A stretch of DNA of 46,446 bases from NCBI GenBank assembly GCA_000333335.1, contig BACX01000590.1, positions 1-46,446 on the forward strand, in the 5' to 3' direction. The stretch comes from Sphingomonas-like bacterium B12 (GTDB lineage Bacteria > Pseudomonadota > Alphaproteobacteria > Sphingomonadales > Sphingomonadaceae). The position numbers and the translations under genes are program-made. The first letter of the stretch is position 1, and each line of letters starts with the position of its first letter. Positions 26,116-34,113 of the stretch are shown here, piece after piece. The notes beneath the pieces were generated by a model that did no database searches, was not told the DNA's origin, and was given only the letters and a program-made list of their open reading frames with translations.

Positions 26116-26528
26116 AATGATCTTCTGGCTTGGGTCTGTCAACCGATCAACCAGCCGGCTTTGCTCCTATACGTTTGACCAGCCGCCAGTACTAACTGCG
26201 GGCGATTCCTAGGCCGTAGGAATCATGAAGATGAGAAGAAACGTAATATTGAAAACGACTAGCTCGGCCGAGGATCTGCGGAAAGCCCTCGTCGCCGACA
26301 AGTTCTAGATTCAGACCAAATAGCCGCTGGTCCCCACCAGAAGCGCGAGCACTGCCAGCGACGTCCAGCTCAGCCGCTGGTGTAAGCGATAGCTGCCGCG
26401 ACCGATCAGCAATGATTGCGCGATTAGCAATGCGCGACGCGGCTTCGAGAGAGCGGACCGTCGGCAACTGGGGAGCGAACCAAAGCCGTTCTATGACCGC
26501 TGTTGGCGCTTTGCTGAACGGCCGATCT
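26116..26528. other. Intergenic stretch, no gene seen
   Basis: About 410 bases upstream of the HpsN-like gene. It should hold that operon's promoter. A 91-codon minus-strand frame (26192-26467) lacks a ribosome binding site and recognisable features. At 26455-26493 the words GGACCGTCGGCA...CGTTCTAT recur from 1983-2011, a diverged intergenic repeat. Confidence 0.5.
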
Positions 26529-26768
26529 TTAGCTCAGCAAGTCGGTCATCCGCTGACCCATCGCGTCCATTGAGAACGGCTTTGTCAGGACGTGCATGCC
26601 GGGCGCTAAATGCCCATGGCTGAGCACCGCGTTCTCCGCATAGCCGGTGATGAAAAGGATCTTGAGATCAGGCCGGCGCATGCGCGCCGCATCCGCGACC
26701 TGCCCGGCGTTCATGCCGCCTGGGAGACCGACGTCCGTGATGAGCAGATCGATGGGGCACGTCCCAGC
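26529..26768 (-). pseudogene. C-terminal fragment of a response-regulator receiver domain
   Basis: About 80 residues match the second half of a receiver domain. The phospho-acceptor Asp is in LLITDVGLPGGMN, followed by RRPDLKILFITGYAENAV (switch Thr) and HVLTKPFSMDAM (conserved Lys-Pro). The first third of the receiver, with the acidic pocket, is absent; the upstream residues of the frame (WVGRIKIEIPWAG) do not fit. The pattern is that of the C-terminal receiver of PAS-hybrid histidine kinases. The break lies at about 26768, next to the lipoprotein gene end at 26785, so a deletion joined the two. It is not expected to signal. Confidence 0.7.
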
Positions 26769-26784
26769 CCATGGGATTTCGATC

Positions 26785-27216
26785 TTAATCCGTCCCACCC
26801 ACGTCGAACATCGGACCGCTGACGCAGGCATAGCGGGTTTCGGTACGCTCATGCTTTATGGGGTCTTCGGACGTCGCGACATATGTCAGTGTGCCGCGCT
26901 CGAGCACCGCACTGACCGCAAGGGCGGGCGTCGCCTGATGCGTCAGAACGACGCGCTTGGGCGTAACCGCCTCGATCGGCAGAATGGGAAAGCCCTCCTT
27001 CTGATAAAGGTTTCGGGCAAGATCGAGGTTCAGACGCACGATTGCGCCATTGGGCGCCGTGCAGGTCAGCCCGAACGGTTTTGGGGCAACAGCGGACGAT
27101 GGGGAACAGCCATAAGCTGCGCAGCCCAAGAGGGCCGCGACGAACAGTCGCAAGAATGTCTCACTGGCTCGAGGGGTGACGTCACCTCCGTTACCACAGG
27201 TCAAGATGACGTCCAT
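26785..27216 (-). CDS. Putative lipoprotein of unknown function
   Basis: A 143-residue frame with a hydrophobic segment and lipobox-like cysteine (FVAALLGC or AAYGC) near residue 30-37, then a small globular domain (TCTAPNGAIVRLNLDLARNLYQ, VVLTHQATPALAVSAVLERGTLTYVATSEDP, RYACVSGPMFD) that I do not recognise. The start is uncertain: ATG 27216 adds 21 residues before the signal, while TTG 27153 would give a compact lipoprotein signal. A mutated copy of its signal region lies just upstream at 27255-27312. It is probably exported and lipid-anchored. Confidence 0.6.
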   Translation of the reverse strand: MDVILTCGNGGDVTPRASETFLRLFVAALLGCAAYGCSPSSAVAPKPFGLTCTAPNGAIVRLNLDLARNLYQKEGFPILPIEAVTPKRVVLTHQATPALAVSAVLERGTLTYVATSEDPIKHERTETRYACVSGPMFDVGGTD

Positions 27217-27254
27217 CTCGCCGCACCGATTTATTTCCTGTTCTCAGCCGTAGC

Positions 27255-27312
27255 AGCAGCGGACGACGGGGAACAGGCACAAGCTGCCCGCCCATGAGGA
27301 CCACGATGTGAA
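27255..27312 (-). repeat. Diverged partial duplicate of the lipoprotein signal region
   Basis: On the minus strand this stretch aligns with the signal and lipobox region of the neighbouring lipoprotein gene (about 27088-27145). Shared words include CAGCTT, CTGTTCCCC and TCGTCCGCTG, with a one-base loss just before CAGCTT that alters the frame. It still reads CACSPSSAA in one frame before a stop. It is best explained as a tandem partial duplication in decay. Confidence 0.6.
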
Positions 27313-28046
27313 CGGATGCGTGTCACCGTCGACGACATCGATGAACCCTATCGCAATCAGCAAAACCGATTCCCTGCCGGACTTCGGCCGAAATCTGCAG
27401 GCGGCCGGCTGAAAACGATGCCCTCATGTGCCATCATCTGAGACTTATATCCGCGGCCCCGGCAACGGCGCGAAAAAGGACATTTCCTCGTAACCGTATA
27501 TTGCGGGAATTTCGATCAAACCTGTCGCGCTGCAATCCCTTCAGACGCATAGGCTCGAGGCAAGGATCGAGGGGTGTCTAACTGTCTAACGCGCAGATTG
27601 GCCATGGACGGTAACCTCGGTGTCAGAGCCGGACAACCCCCATCCGGCGCGCGAATTAAGCGAACGGCGTGGATGCTATCTGGGTCGATCGGTCCTCCCC
27701 CTCCTCCTCCCGAACGACGACCTCCGTCGATCGTGAAGCGCGTTTGCCGCGATCCGCGAGCCCGACTTCCAGCTGCGAGATCGGTACCGCAAGCCCGGCG
27801 TCTCAATGCCGCCACGCCTCAAGATTGATTGCGAAATCGGAACATCGTGTCGCTACGCTCGCTATCTTAGCTCCGGCTGCATAGGACGCGCGATGCTTCA
27901 CGATACGATGACGATCCGACTGGCAAACACCCGTTCGGGATCGATATGGACGTCCGATTCAGCTCCGCCCGGCCTCCTGCGAAGGATCTTTCAACGCCAT
28001 CGCAGCGATCGGCACGGCCCGGACGCCCCGCTCATCGTCATTCCCT
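27313..28046. other. Long intergenic stretch, no gene seen
   Basis: About 730 bases with only short overlapping frames on both strands, none with a ribosome binding site, motif or consistent codon use. The composition is mixed and locally AT-richer (27450-27530). No tRNA cloverleaf or strong terminator was recognised by eye. Confidence 0.5.
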
Positions 28047-28505
28047 TTGGCTGACACCGCCGTGGTCGATACCGCCCACGAGAAGATCGCCGCAAGCGCC
28101 CGACATCTCGACCGCAGCGCCAAGAAACAGACTGACAGCGCCGATCGCCGCACCGAGCTTGCAGCAGACCGCACGATACTCGCAGCCGAGAGGACATATG
28201 CCGCCTGGGTCCGGACCGGGCTTGCGTCGCTCGCGTCGGGGATAGGCGCCCACACCCTTCTCGAAGGCGTCGTCCCACACTGGATGGTAGGTGCGACCGG
28301 AAGCGTGCTGGTGCTTTTCAGCGCGTTCTGCTTCGTCGCCGCGGTCTGGCGGGAGATGGAGCCGGGTGCGCCGCCACCAAGACCCGACACCCGCCGTCTT
28401 CCGCCCACTCTTCTGATCGGCGTCAACGGCTTCCTGATGATCGTCGCCTTGGCAGCCCTCGATGGCATCTGGTCGACCGTTCTGCCGAGCGCCCTGCGAC
28501 ATTGA
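28047..28505 (+). CDS. DUF202 family inner-membrane protein
   Basis: A 152-residue protein of the DUF202/YidH type. The hallmark LAADRTILAAERTYAAWVRTGLA lies before the first membrane helix (about residues 55-77). Two further helices follow (MVGATGSVLVLFSAFCFVAAVWR and TLLIGVNGFLMIVALAAL). The hydrophilic N-terminus (HLDRSAKKQTDSADRRTEL) precedes the domain. The start is uncertain: TTG 28047 or GTG 28062. Function is unknown. It is convergent with alkB, the two stops being ten bases apart. Confidence 0.8.
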   Translation: MADTAVVDTAHEKIAASARHLDRSAKKQTDSADRRTELAADRTILAAERTYAAWVRTGLASLASGIGAHTLLEGVVPHWMVGATGSVLVLFSAFCFVAAVWREMEPGAPPPRPDTRRLPPTLLIGVNGFLMIVALAALDGIWSTVLPSALRH

Positions 28506-28514
28506 GGGCTGCCG

Positions 28515-29099
28515 CTAGAACAGCCCGAGCGCCACTCTGCCTCTCGGCGATGCCGATCGGAACGTGATCGACCATCGCGGCAGATCCATCTCCGATGTGC
28601 TATGCTCCCAGTCGTGCCGAGCTTGGCCGGAGTGCTGGTAGGCTGCCCGAAGCGGGAGCGGCGCCGACAGTCGGTCGAAGCCGCCGCCGGCGCGTCGGCG
28701 CCGGAACCGCATGTGCGCACGCGCGCCAAGCGAGAGGCCCAGCACATGTTCGTAGATTGGCCGGTCGCGATGCCATCCTATGCCGGCCCCGGGATCGTAT
28801 CGGATCAGCAGGGCCTGCACGAGATGGCCGGGCTGAATCCCGCCAAACGCCGCAACGCGTTCGCCGATCGGCAGCAGCCAGTCAGGGATCGGAGCAGCAC
28901 GCGCTACTTTCTGAGTCTCGAAATCGTAGTTGAACCCGAACGAGGTGGTGAGCCGCTTGCCGTTCCAGCCTTGGAAGGGAAAGGGCGATAGATCCGTCCG
29001 GTCGATGGCGGCGATCAGCGCCCTTTCCTCCCCCTCGTCGATGAGATCGGGGCGCGAGGCGAAGCCGGGAATGATCGGCTGGTCGAACAGATCGAGCAT
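28515..29099 (-). CDS. alkB: AlkB-type alkylated-DNA repair dioxygenase
   Basis: A 194-residue 2-oxoglutarate/Fe(II) dioxygenase that reverses alkylation damage such as 1-methyladenine and 3-methylcytosine. Iron ligands are His110 and Asp112 (GWHRDRP) and His166 (HDWEHS); 2-oxoglutarate-binding arginines are Arg175 and Arg181 in RWSITFR. The N-terminal lid carries FQGWNGKRLTTSFGFNYDF. The protein is slightly short but the catalytic set is complete. It follows dinB by 62 bases on the same strand, so both probably share the LexA-controlled promoter at 30272, an expected pairing of damage reversal with translesion synthesis. Confidence 0.88.
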   Translation of the reverse strand: MLDLFDQPIIPGFASRPDLIDEGEERALIAAIDRTDLSPFPFQGWNGKRLTTSFGFNYDFETQKVARAAPIPDWLLPIGERVAAFGGIQPGHLVQALLIRYDPGAGIGWHRDRPIYEHVLGLSLGARAHMRFRRRRAGGGFDRLSAPLPLRAAYQHSGQARHDWEHSTSEMDLPRWSITFRSASPRGRVALGLF

Positions 29100-29161
29100 C
29101 CTGTGCCTGCACGCCGCCGAGGCCTCTTCATCCCATCCTCATCCCATGCAACCTTCCGCCA

Positions 29162-30250
29162 TCAGACGACCGCTTCGTCGAAGAGCGGCAAAGTTTCCGT
29201 TCTTGGCTCCCGGTGTTCGAAGTTGGAGACGGTGACACCGACGAGGCGGATTCCCCTCTGCGTCGGAAGAACCGATCGTATCAGCATCAGGCTCGCCTCG
29301 CGGAGCAGCGCCCGGCTGTCGACGACAGACGAATGGCTCCGGCTCCGCGTGATCTGCTGGAAGTCTCCATACTTCACCTTCACCGTGACCGTGCGTCCGA
29401 ACCCCTGCATGCGCTCGCACCAACCCCAGACGTCGTCGGCCTGGCCGAGCACGCCAGCCTCGATCTCCGCGTCCAGCGTCAAGTCGCGGTCGAAGGTCGT
29501 CTCCGATCCAGACGACTTCCGCTCTCGGTTGGGATTGACCGGCCGATGGTCGATGCCGCGCGCGATCGCGAAATACCAATCGGCCGAACTGCCGAAGTTC
29601 GCCTGTAGAAACTCAAGCGGCTTGTCGCGCAGGTCCGCACCTGTCTCGATACCGAGCCGTCTCATCTTGGCCGCCGTCACGGGGCCCACGCCGTGGAAGC
29701 GAGAGACGGGCAGCGTCTCGACCCAGGCGGCTCCCATGTCCGGCGTGACGGCGAACTGCCCGTTGGGCTTGCGCTGATCCGAGGCCAGCTTGGCGAGGAA
29801 CTTGTTGTAAGAAACTCCAGCCGACGCAGTGAGGCCTGTTTCCTCCAATATGCGCGCCCTGATCTCCTTTGCAGTCGCCCATGCGGTCGGCAGGTCTCGC
29901 CGGTTCGCCGTCACGTCGAGATAGGCCTCGTCGAGGGAGAGCGGCTGGATGAGGTCGGTGTATTCGGCGAAGATCGCATGAATCTGGCGCGACACCTCTT
30001 TATAGACGGCAAACCTAGGCGGCACGAAGATGAGGTCGGGGCACCGTCGCAGCGCGGTCACGGACGGCAGAGCCGACCGGACACCGAACTTCCGCGCCTC
30101 GTAGCTGGCGGCCGCGACGACGCCGCGCGCAGCCTCATGTCCCACCGCGACTGGCTTGCCTCGCAACGCCGGGGCGTCGCGCTGCTCCACCGATGCGAAG
30201 AAGGCGTCCATGTCGACGTGGATGATCTTCCTGCCAGACGACTCCATCAT
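29162..30250 (-). CDS. dinB: DNA polymerase IV (Y family)
   Basis: A 362-residue translesion polymerase. Motif HVDMDAFFASVEQ near residue 11-23 holds the first catalytic Asp, the second acidic pair is in SLDEAYLDV near 105, followed by a helix-hairpin-helix segment (FHGVGPVTAAKMRRLGIETGADL) and the little-finger domain. The end LPLFDEAVV resembles the beta-clamp-binding tail (QxxLF-like). Length is as expected for DinB. ATG 30250 or 30247 may be used. A LexA box lies 22 bases upstream, so it is SOS-induced. alkB follows. Confidence 0.93.
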   Translation of the reverse strand: MMESSGRKIIHVDMDAFFASVEQRDAPALRGKPVAVGHEAARGVVAAASYEARKFGVRSALPSVTALRRCPDLIFVPPRFAVYKEVSRQIHAIFAEYTDLIQPLSLDEAYLDVTANRRDLPTAWATAKEIRARILEETGLTASAGVSYNKFLAKLASDQRKPNGQFAVTPDMGAAWVETLPVSRFHGVGPVTAAKMRRLGIETGADLRDKPLEFLQANFGSSADWYFAIARGIDHRPVNPNRERKSSGSETTFDRDLTLDAEIEAGVLGQADDVWGWCERMQGFGRTVTVKVKYGDFQQITRSRSHSSVVDSRALLREASLMLIRSVLPTQRGIRLVGVTVSNFEHREPRTETLPLFDEAVV

Positions 30251-30271
30251 CAGGCAGGTCTAGCAGAAACC

Positions 30272-30286
30272 GAACAAAAACGGAAC
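30272..30286 (-). promoter_or_regulatory. LexA box before dinB
   Basis: On the minus strand the sequence is GTTCCGTTTTTGTTC, an exact alphaproteobacterial SOS box of two direct GTTC words separated by seven bases, 22 bases upstream of the dinB ATG. LexA bound here would repress dinB and probably alkB until DNA damage. Confidence 0.85.
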
Positions 30287-30693
30287 GGGATAGGAGGCGA
30301 TCTCCGCGCGTTCCGCCACGATGGTTCATGAGCGCGATCCGAGGCGGTTTTTCGAGGCCCAGCGGCGACCCTACGCCCAAAGCATTGCAAAGATTTGCTG
30401 CGGCGCAAAACGGAGCCATTGGATGCGAATCGTTTTCCGCCGATCGCTGTGCTCGGCCACAGTCCTGTGGCGCAGCGCTACACGATCTGCGACGAAGCCG
30501 AGAAGGCTGCCCAATCGCAAGTTATCCGGCAGATCGCGCCGCACGGTTGTCACCCCCACTGACGTTCGGAGCCCGACCCAGGCAAAGGCTGACGCGGATC
30601 AAATGAGCAACTTAGAGCGAGGCAGGTCTGGTCACGCCAAAGCGGAACCGGCCATCCCCAAAGGCATTTTCATCGCATTCATGGAGGCTTGTA
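30287..30693. other. Intergenic stretch, no gene seen
   Basis: About 400 bases between the dinB promoter and the first small plus-strand frame. A 126-codon plus-strand frame (30321-30701) and others overlap each other without motifs or ribosome binding sites. Nothing supportable was found. Confidence 0.45.
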
Positions 30694-30876
30694 GTGATTG
30701 AGTTGGAAACCCTCATTGATCGCGTTCTGGCGCCGAAGCCGGCGCTTAACGGCAAGGTCGTCGAGCGAGCTGAGTTGCTTGCCAAAGGCGACTTTGACGA
30801 TCCCGCCGACCTCGAACTGGATCAGGCGTCAACTCGAACGGCGATGCGCCGGCGCCTCATCGGCCGCGCCGGTTGA
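30694..30876 (+). CDS. Small hypothetical protein (60 residues)
   Basis: GTG 30694 is preceded by GGAGG six bases upstream. The product is acidic and helical in the middle (VVERAELLAKGDFDDPADLELDQAS) and ends in a basic tail (RRRLIGRAG). I do not recognise a family. It lies 38 bases before the next small gene and may be co-transcribed with it. The case rests on the ribosome binding site only. Confidence 0.35.
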   Translation: MIELETLIDRVLAPKPALNGKVVERAELLAKGDFDDPADLELDQASTRTAMRRRLIGRAG

Positions 30877-30913
30877 GCAAGGCGACGTTTAGTTGAAAGG
30901 TAGAGGTCGAGAG

Positions 30914-31177
30914 ATGTCAGGCACAATGTTCAAGCGGCTTGCGATGGCACTTCTCCCCGAGATGCATCACGGAATCGGCGACGCGACGGAGAGTCCCGAG
31001 GCATCAGCTTATCGGCTCGCGCGAAAGGTTTTGACAGCTATGCGCGAACCGACTGGCACAATGATCGAAGCTGGCGAAGCAGCACCCAGAACGGTCGGCA
31101 CCAACACCGCAGGCGCGGAGGCTTCCTACATCGCAATGATAGAAGCCGCCTTGCGCGAAAGCGAAGACCATTCCTGA
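30914..31177 (+). CDS. Small hypothetical protein (87 residues)
   Basis: Begins at ATG 30914 after a purine-rich GAGGTCGAGAG leader. The sequence has a coherent helical pattern with MFKRLAMALLPEM, AYRLARKVLTAMREPTGTMIEAG and a closing AEASYIAMIEAALRE. The middle segment resembles small uncharacterised proteins of sphingomonads that I recall, but no function is known. No signal peptide or membrane segment is present. Confidence 0.55.
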   Translation: MSGTMFKRLAMALLPEMHHGIGDATESPEASAYRLARKVLTAMREPTGTMIEAGEAAPRTVGTNTAGAEASYIAMIEAALRESEDHS

Positions 31178-31333
31178 TTTTCTGTCGGCCGCATCCTGCT
31201 CGGCTGGGTGAAGCGGCAGATCACAAGGTTCCGGCATCGGCGGATCGGTAGGCTCGGCGACAGACACATCGAGCGGGGTTGATGTGGGTGATTTGGGAGG
31301 CGATGAGGGTCTGACACATCAAGGAAGACGCGG

Positions 31334-31630
31334 ATGAAAATTGGGTTCGTGGTAGCGATGATGGGAGCGGCTGTTATAGTGGCCGGAAACGCTCAGGCGG
31401 CGCATCCTTTTCCAGCCTCAAAGCACCACGCTCCGAGCCGGCATCACAATTCGAGCACAAAGCATGCCAGCAGCACGAAGAAGCGCCAACATGAGGCGGC
31501 CTCTTCACATGGCGTTAGCGCAATCCCCTCCAGAGGGGTGAAGCTGTATTGCCCTGCTCACAAGAGCCCTCTCCTTGTGCGCAAATCGACTCAGGGCAGC
31601 GGAACGACGGTGACGGTCATCTGCCGCTAA
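31334..31630 (+). CDS. Small secreted histidine-rich protein
   Basis: A 98-residue protein with a clear signal peptide (KIGFVVAMMGAAVIVAGNAQA, cleavage near residue 22). It then has a His/Ser/Lys-rich region (about 28-60) and a C-terminal piece with two cysteines (LYCPAHKSPLLVRK, TVTVICR) that may form a disulfide. AAGGA precedes ATG 31334. It is probably periplasmic; metal binding by the histidines is a guess. The IS3 element begins 190 bases downstream. Confidence 0.55.
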   Translation: MKIGFVVAMMGAAVIVAGNAQAAHPFPASKHHAPSRHHNSSTKHASSTKKRQHEAASSHGVSAIPSRGVKLYCPAHKSPLLVRKSTQGSGTTVTVICR

Positions 31631-31820
31631 CGCTCACGCCGTTCACGAGAGGGATTGCCGGGAAGGTGCGACCGGTATCGTTCCTCGGGAGATAAGCGTG
31701 GTCGATATTATAGTCGCCGCTGCCTTGGCCTGCGCCGGCGCAGTCGATCACTTGAGGTTGAAAAATCGTATTCCTCGCCGCCGCACTGGGAGGTCTCCCA
31801 GCCTGAACCTGCAAAGGGTG

Positions 31821-31846
31821 TGAACCGCGCCGGGTCTACCGGAGGC
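31821..31846 (+). repeat. IS3 element terminal inverted repeat (left)
   Basis: Starts TGAACCGCGCCGGGTCTACC and ends GGAGGC. It pairs with 33116-33141 with three mismatches and marks the orfB-side end of the element. Confidence 0.88.
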
Positions 31847-31859
31847 ATTGGGTTGTGAG

Positions 31860-32765
31860 TCACGCTGCCATATCGATGTTGTTCGCGGCAGCATAATATT
31901 GCTCTTCGGCCTCGGCGGGCGGAATGTTGCCGATAGGCTCGAGCAGCCGACGATGGTTGAACCAGTCGACCCATTCGAGCGTGGCATATTCGACGGCTTC
32001 GAAGCTGCGCCACGGCCCGCGCCTGTGGATCACCTCGGCCTTGTAAAGACCGTTGATCGTCTCGGCCAAAGCGTTGTCGTAGCTGTCTCCGACGCTGCCG
32101 ACCGACGGCTCGATCCCGGCTTCGGCAAGGCGCTCGGTGTACTTGATGGATACGTATTGCGACCCGCGGTCGCTATGATGGATGAGGCCGCCCCGATGGG
32201 CCGGCCGGCGATCATGAAGCGCTTGCTCCAAGGCATCGAGAACGAAGCTGGCATGCGCCGTCCTGCTGGCTCGCCAGCCGACGATCCGCCTGGCGTAGGT
32301 GTCGATGACGAAGGCGACGTAGACGAACCCCGCCCAGGTCGCGACATAGGTGAAGTCCGACACCCACAGCATGTTCGGCGCTGGCGCGTAGAACCTGCAA
32401 TTGACGTGATCGAGCGGGCATGGCGCAGCCTTGTCGCTGACAGTCGTGCGCACCGGCTTGCCCCGGATCACGCCTGCCAAGCCCATCTCACGCATTAACC
32501 GCGCGACCGTACAGCGGGCGACCGGAAAGCCTTCTCGCATCATCTGCCGCCAGACTTTGCGCACGCCGTAGACCGCGAAGTTCTCGGCGAACACGCGCGC
32601 GATCTCCGGCTTCAGGACGACATCCCGCTGCGCCCGCGCCGACAGGCGTGTCGGGTCCTGTCGCTGCGCGACGCGCTCGTGATAGGTGGATGGGGCGATC
32701 GGCAGAACGCGGCAGATCGGCTCGACCCCATAAGCATCGCGGTGATCGTCGATGAAAGCGATCAT
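31860..32765 (-). CDS. IS3-family transposase OrfB (DDE integrase)
   Basis: A 301-residue catalytic transposase subunit from ATG 32765, which overlaps the orfA stop (ATGA); the frame stays open upstream to 32939, as expected for OrfAB fusion by -1 frameshifting. The N-terminus [21 protein letters not shown] and the helix-turn-helix [14 protein letters not shown] are typical. The rve core has the DDE acids in [19 protein letters not shown] and [14 protein letters not shown]. No defect is seen. Confidence 0.92.
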   Translation of the reverse strand: MIAFIDDHRDAYGVEPICRVLPIAPSTYHERVAQRQDPTRLSARAQRDVVLKPEIARVFAENFAVYGVRKVWRQMMREGFPVARCTVARLMREMGLAGVIRGKPVRTTVSDKAAPCPLDHVNCRFYAPAPNMLWVSDFTYVATWAGFVYVAFVIDTYARRIVGWRASRTAHASFVLDALEQALHDRRPAHRGGLIHHSDRGSQYVSIKYTERLAEAGIEPSVGSVGDSYDNALAETINGLYKAEVIHRRGPWRSFEAVEYATLEWVDWFNHRRLLEPIGNIPPAEAEEQYYAAANNIDMAA

Positions 32766-33088
32766 CGCCGGAACGGGCGGTCGAGCTCCGCCTGTGCAAA
32801 ATATGCCGACGCCTTGCGGAGAATCTCGTTGGCCTGCCGCAGTTCGCGGACCTCGCGCTCCAGTGCCTTCACCTTGTCGGCGACCTCGGTCGGGACGCCA
32901 GCCCGCTTGCCGCTGTCGACCTCGGCCTTCTTCACCCACTCATAAAGCGTCTGCGGAACGCAGCCGATCTTTCCCGCGATCGACACCACCGCCGCCCAGC
33001 GGGAGGGATAATCGCGCTCGTGATCTACCACCATCCGCACCGCCCGTTCGCGGACCTCCGGTGCAAACTTGTTTGTCGTCTTGCTCAT
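32762..33088 (-). CDS. IS3-family transposase OrfA
   Basis: A 108-residue DNA-binding subunit. The helix-turn-helix ([22 protein letters not shown]...[21 protein letters not shown]) is followed by a leucine-zipper-like segment ([33 protein letters not shown]). The end overlaps orfB in the -1 frame; a TATTTTGC stretch near the overlap could be the slip site, though I cannot confirm it. Confidence 0.92.
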   Translation of the reverse strand: MSKTTNKFAPEVRERAVRMVVDHERDYPSRWAAVVSIAGKIGCVPQTLYEWVKKAEVDSGKRAGVPTEVADKVKALEREVRELRQANEILRKASAYFAQAELDRPFRR

Positions 33089-33115
33089 CGTGGCTCCACC
33101 TTCTCAGGAGTTGGA

Positions 33116-33141
33116 GCCTCCGGCAAACCCGGCGCGGGTCA
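33116..33141 (-). repeat. IS3 element terminal inverted repeat (right)
   Basis: Read on the minus strand from 33141 it begins TGACCCGCGCCGGGTTTGCC. It is the counterpart of 31821-31846. Confidence 0.88.
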
Positions 33142-33144
33142 GTG

Positions 33145-33355
33145 TGTCTCCGCGGATGTGCACCGCTACTTCCACTGAGCCCGCCGGAGTGTCGATACGC
33201 TTGGCTTGTAGCCGTTTGCATAGCCCCGTCGGTCGTGCGTTCATAGTGCTCTGCGCCCAGGAACCGCTCGCGCTCGATCAGCATTGCCATCTCGAAGGTG
33301 CGTGCGAACATGGTCGCGATGGCTCACGGCCGCGTTCGATCAACTGTTCCTAAAC
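33145..33355 (-). pseudogene. IS256-family transposase N-terminal relic
   Basis: Fragments in three frames together spell the start of an IS256-type transposase: EQLIERGRE, then AIATMFARTFEMAMLIERERFLGAEHYERT, then GYANGYK, then AKRIDTPAGSVEVAV. Frame changes near 33325, 33230 and 33215 each look like one-base losses. The relic stops at the IS3 element, so either the IS3 inserted into it or the rest was lost earlier; the other IS3 flank does not read clearly as transposase. It is non-functional. Confidence 0.7.
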
Positions 33356-33452
33356 CGCCTCGATCGTCCTATCATGCCTACTGTCCATTCGCACACACCG
33401 TTCGGCCTCGCATTCCGTTCCGTTCGATCACGGGTCAGGCCGGTTACCGGAC

Positions 33453-33626
33453 CTAAGCCCGACGGCGCGGTGTGATCTGTCCCGTGGGGATCTCATGTCG
33501 ATGGTATGCCGCTTCGCTGACCATTGAATTGCCAAGAGACGTGTCCAGCACAACGATGTCGATTTCAGCGCGAGCTGCAATCGATCCGGCGAACCACTGC
33601 TCCGCGACGATTCGGCTGTCGCGCAT
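33453..33626 (-). CDS. Small hypothetical protein (57 residues)
   Basis: A minus-strand frame from ATG 33626 to TAG 33453 reads MRDSRIVAEQWFAGSIAARA and continues EIDIVVLDTSLGNSMVSEAA with an arginine-rich end. The helix-strand alternation and GC-biased third positions look protein-like. No good Shine-Dalgarno is visible and I know no family, so it may be the remnant of a larger gene. The rest of 33356-33681 holds nothing recognisable. Confidence 0.3.
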   Translation of the reverse strand: MRDSRIVAEQWFAGSIAARAEIDIVVLDTSLGNSMVSEAAYHRHEIPTGQITPRRRA

Positions 33627-33681
33627 TTGATCGCGGTAAGGATTTTAAACTTCCCGACGAGGCAGGTTGCACATAAAATGG

Positions 33682-34113
33682 TTAGCGCCGGACGTTCGAC
33701 GGTGATGGATCAAACAGTCTCGGCCGTGCTGGTCGCTTCGGTGCAATGGTGACCGGAACATACCTGATTGGTTCGAATTGCGCGATCTGCTCGGATGACA
33801 TCTGGCTGCGTCGGCACAGAGCCGGGTCGATTGGCGCGTCGAAATGCACGCCGACGCCCCGCGCCGTGGTTCTGGTGACCGTCGCATTGACATTTTCGAA
33901 GCCCCGGAATGCGATGCTAATCCTGTCGCCGCTTTGCAGATCGACGCCCGCTTCCAGATACGCGCCCGTTGCAGAGATATTCCGGATCCGGCCGTCTACG
34001 ACCTTGCCACCGTGCGAGATTTTCGACCCAAGGAAAATACTTTCTCTCGCAGCGACACGCTGATCTTCGTCTCCTTCAGATCCGCAAATAAGGGAATCCT
34101 TTGAACCGGCCAT
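33682..34113 (-). CDS. PilZ domain protein (c-di-GMP binding)
   Basis: A 143-residue protein with one PilZ domain at about residues 15-100. The c-di-GMP motif RxxxR is present as RVAAR and the second motif (D/N)xSxxG as NISATG, followed by AYLE, RISIAFRGFENVNATVTR and GVGVHFD. It would bind cyclic di-GMP and affect motility, surface polysaccharide or adhesion. ATG 34113 follows AAGG by seven bases and is preferred to a longer frame from 34221. The C-terminal 30 residues are basic and proline-rich. No other c-di-GMP gene is nearby. Confidence 0.83.
   Translation of the reverse strand: MAGSKDSLICGSEGDEDQRVAARESIFLGSKISHGGKVVDGRIRNISATGAYLEAGVDLQSGDRISIAFRGFENVNATVTRTTARGVGVHFDAPIDPALCRRSQMSSEQIAQFEPIRYVPVTIAPKRPARPRLFDPSPSNVRR

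Larger units (their letters stand above)
31821..33141 (-). mobile_element. Complete IS3-family insertion sequence (1321 bp)
   Basis: Bounded by imperfect terminal inverted repeats of 26 bases (left TGAACCGCGCCGGGTCTACC..., right read inward TGACCCGCGCCGGGTTTGCC...; three mismatches) with TGA...TCA ends. It is flanked by a 3-bp direct repeat GTG (31818-31820 and 33142-33144), as IS3 elements produce. It encodes orfA and orfB on the minus strand in the usual -1 frame relation. Both ends, both genes and the target duplication are intact, so insertion is probably recent and the element may be active. One flank is an IS256 transposase relic. Confidence 0.92.

Noticed and set aside
26192-26467. A 91-codon minus-strand frame upstream of the HpsN-like gene
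   Set aside because: No ribosome binding site, mixed composition and no recognisable fold; it covers the expected promoter region.
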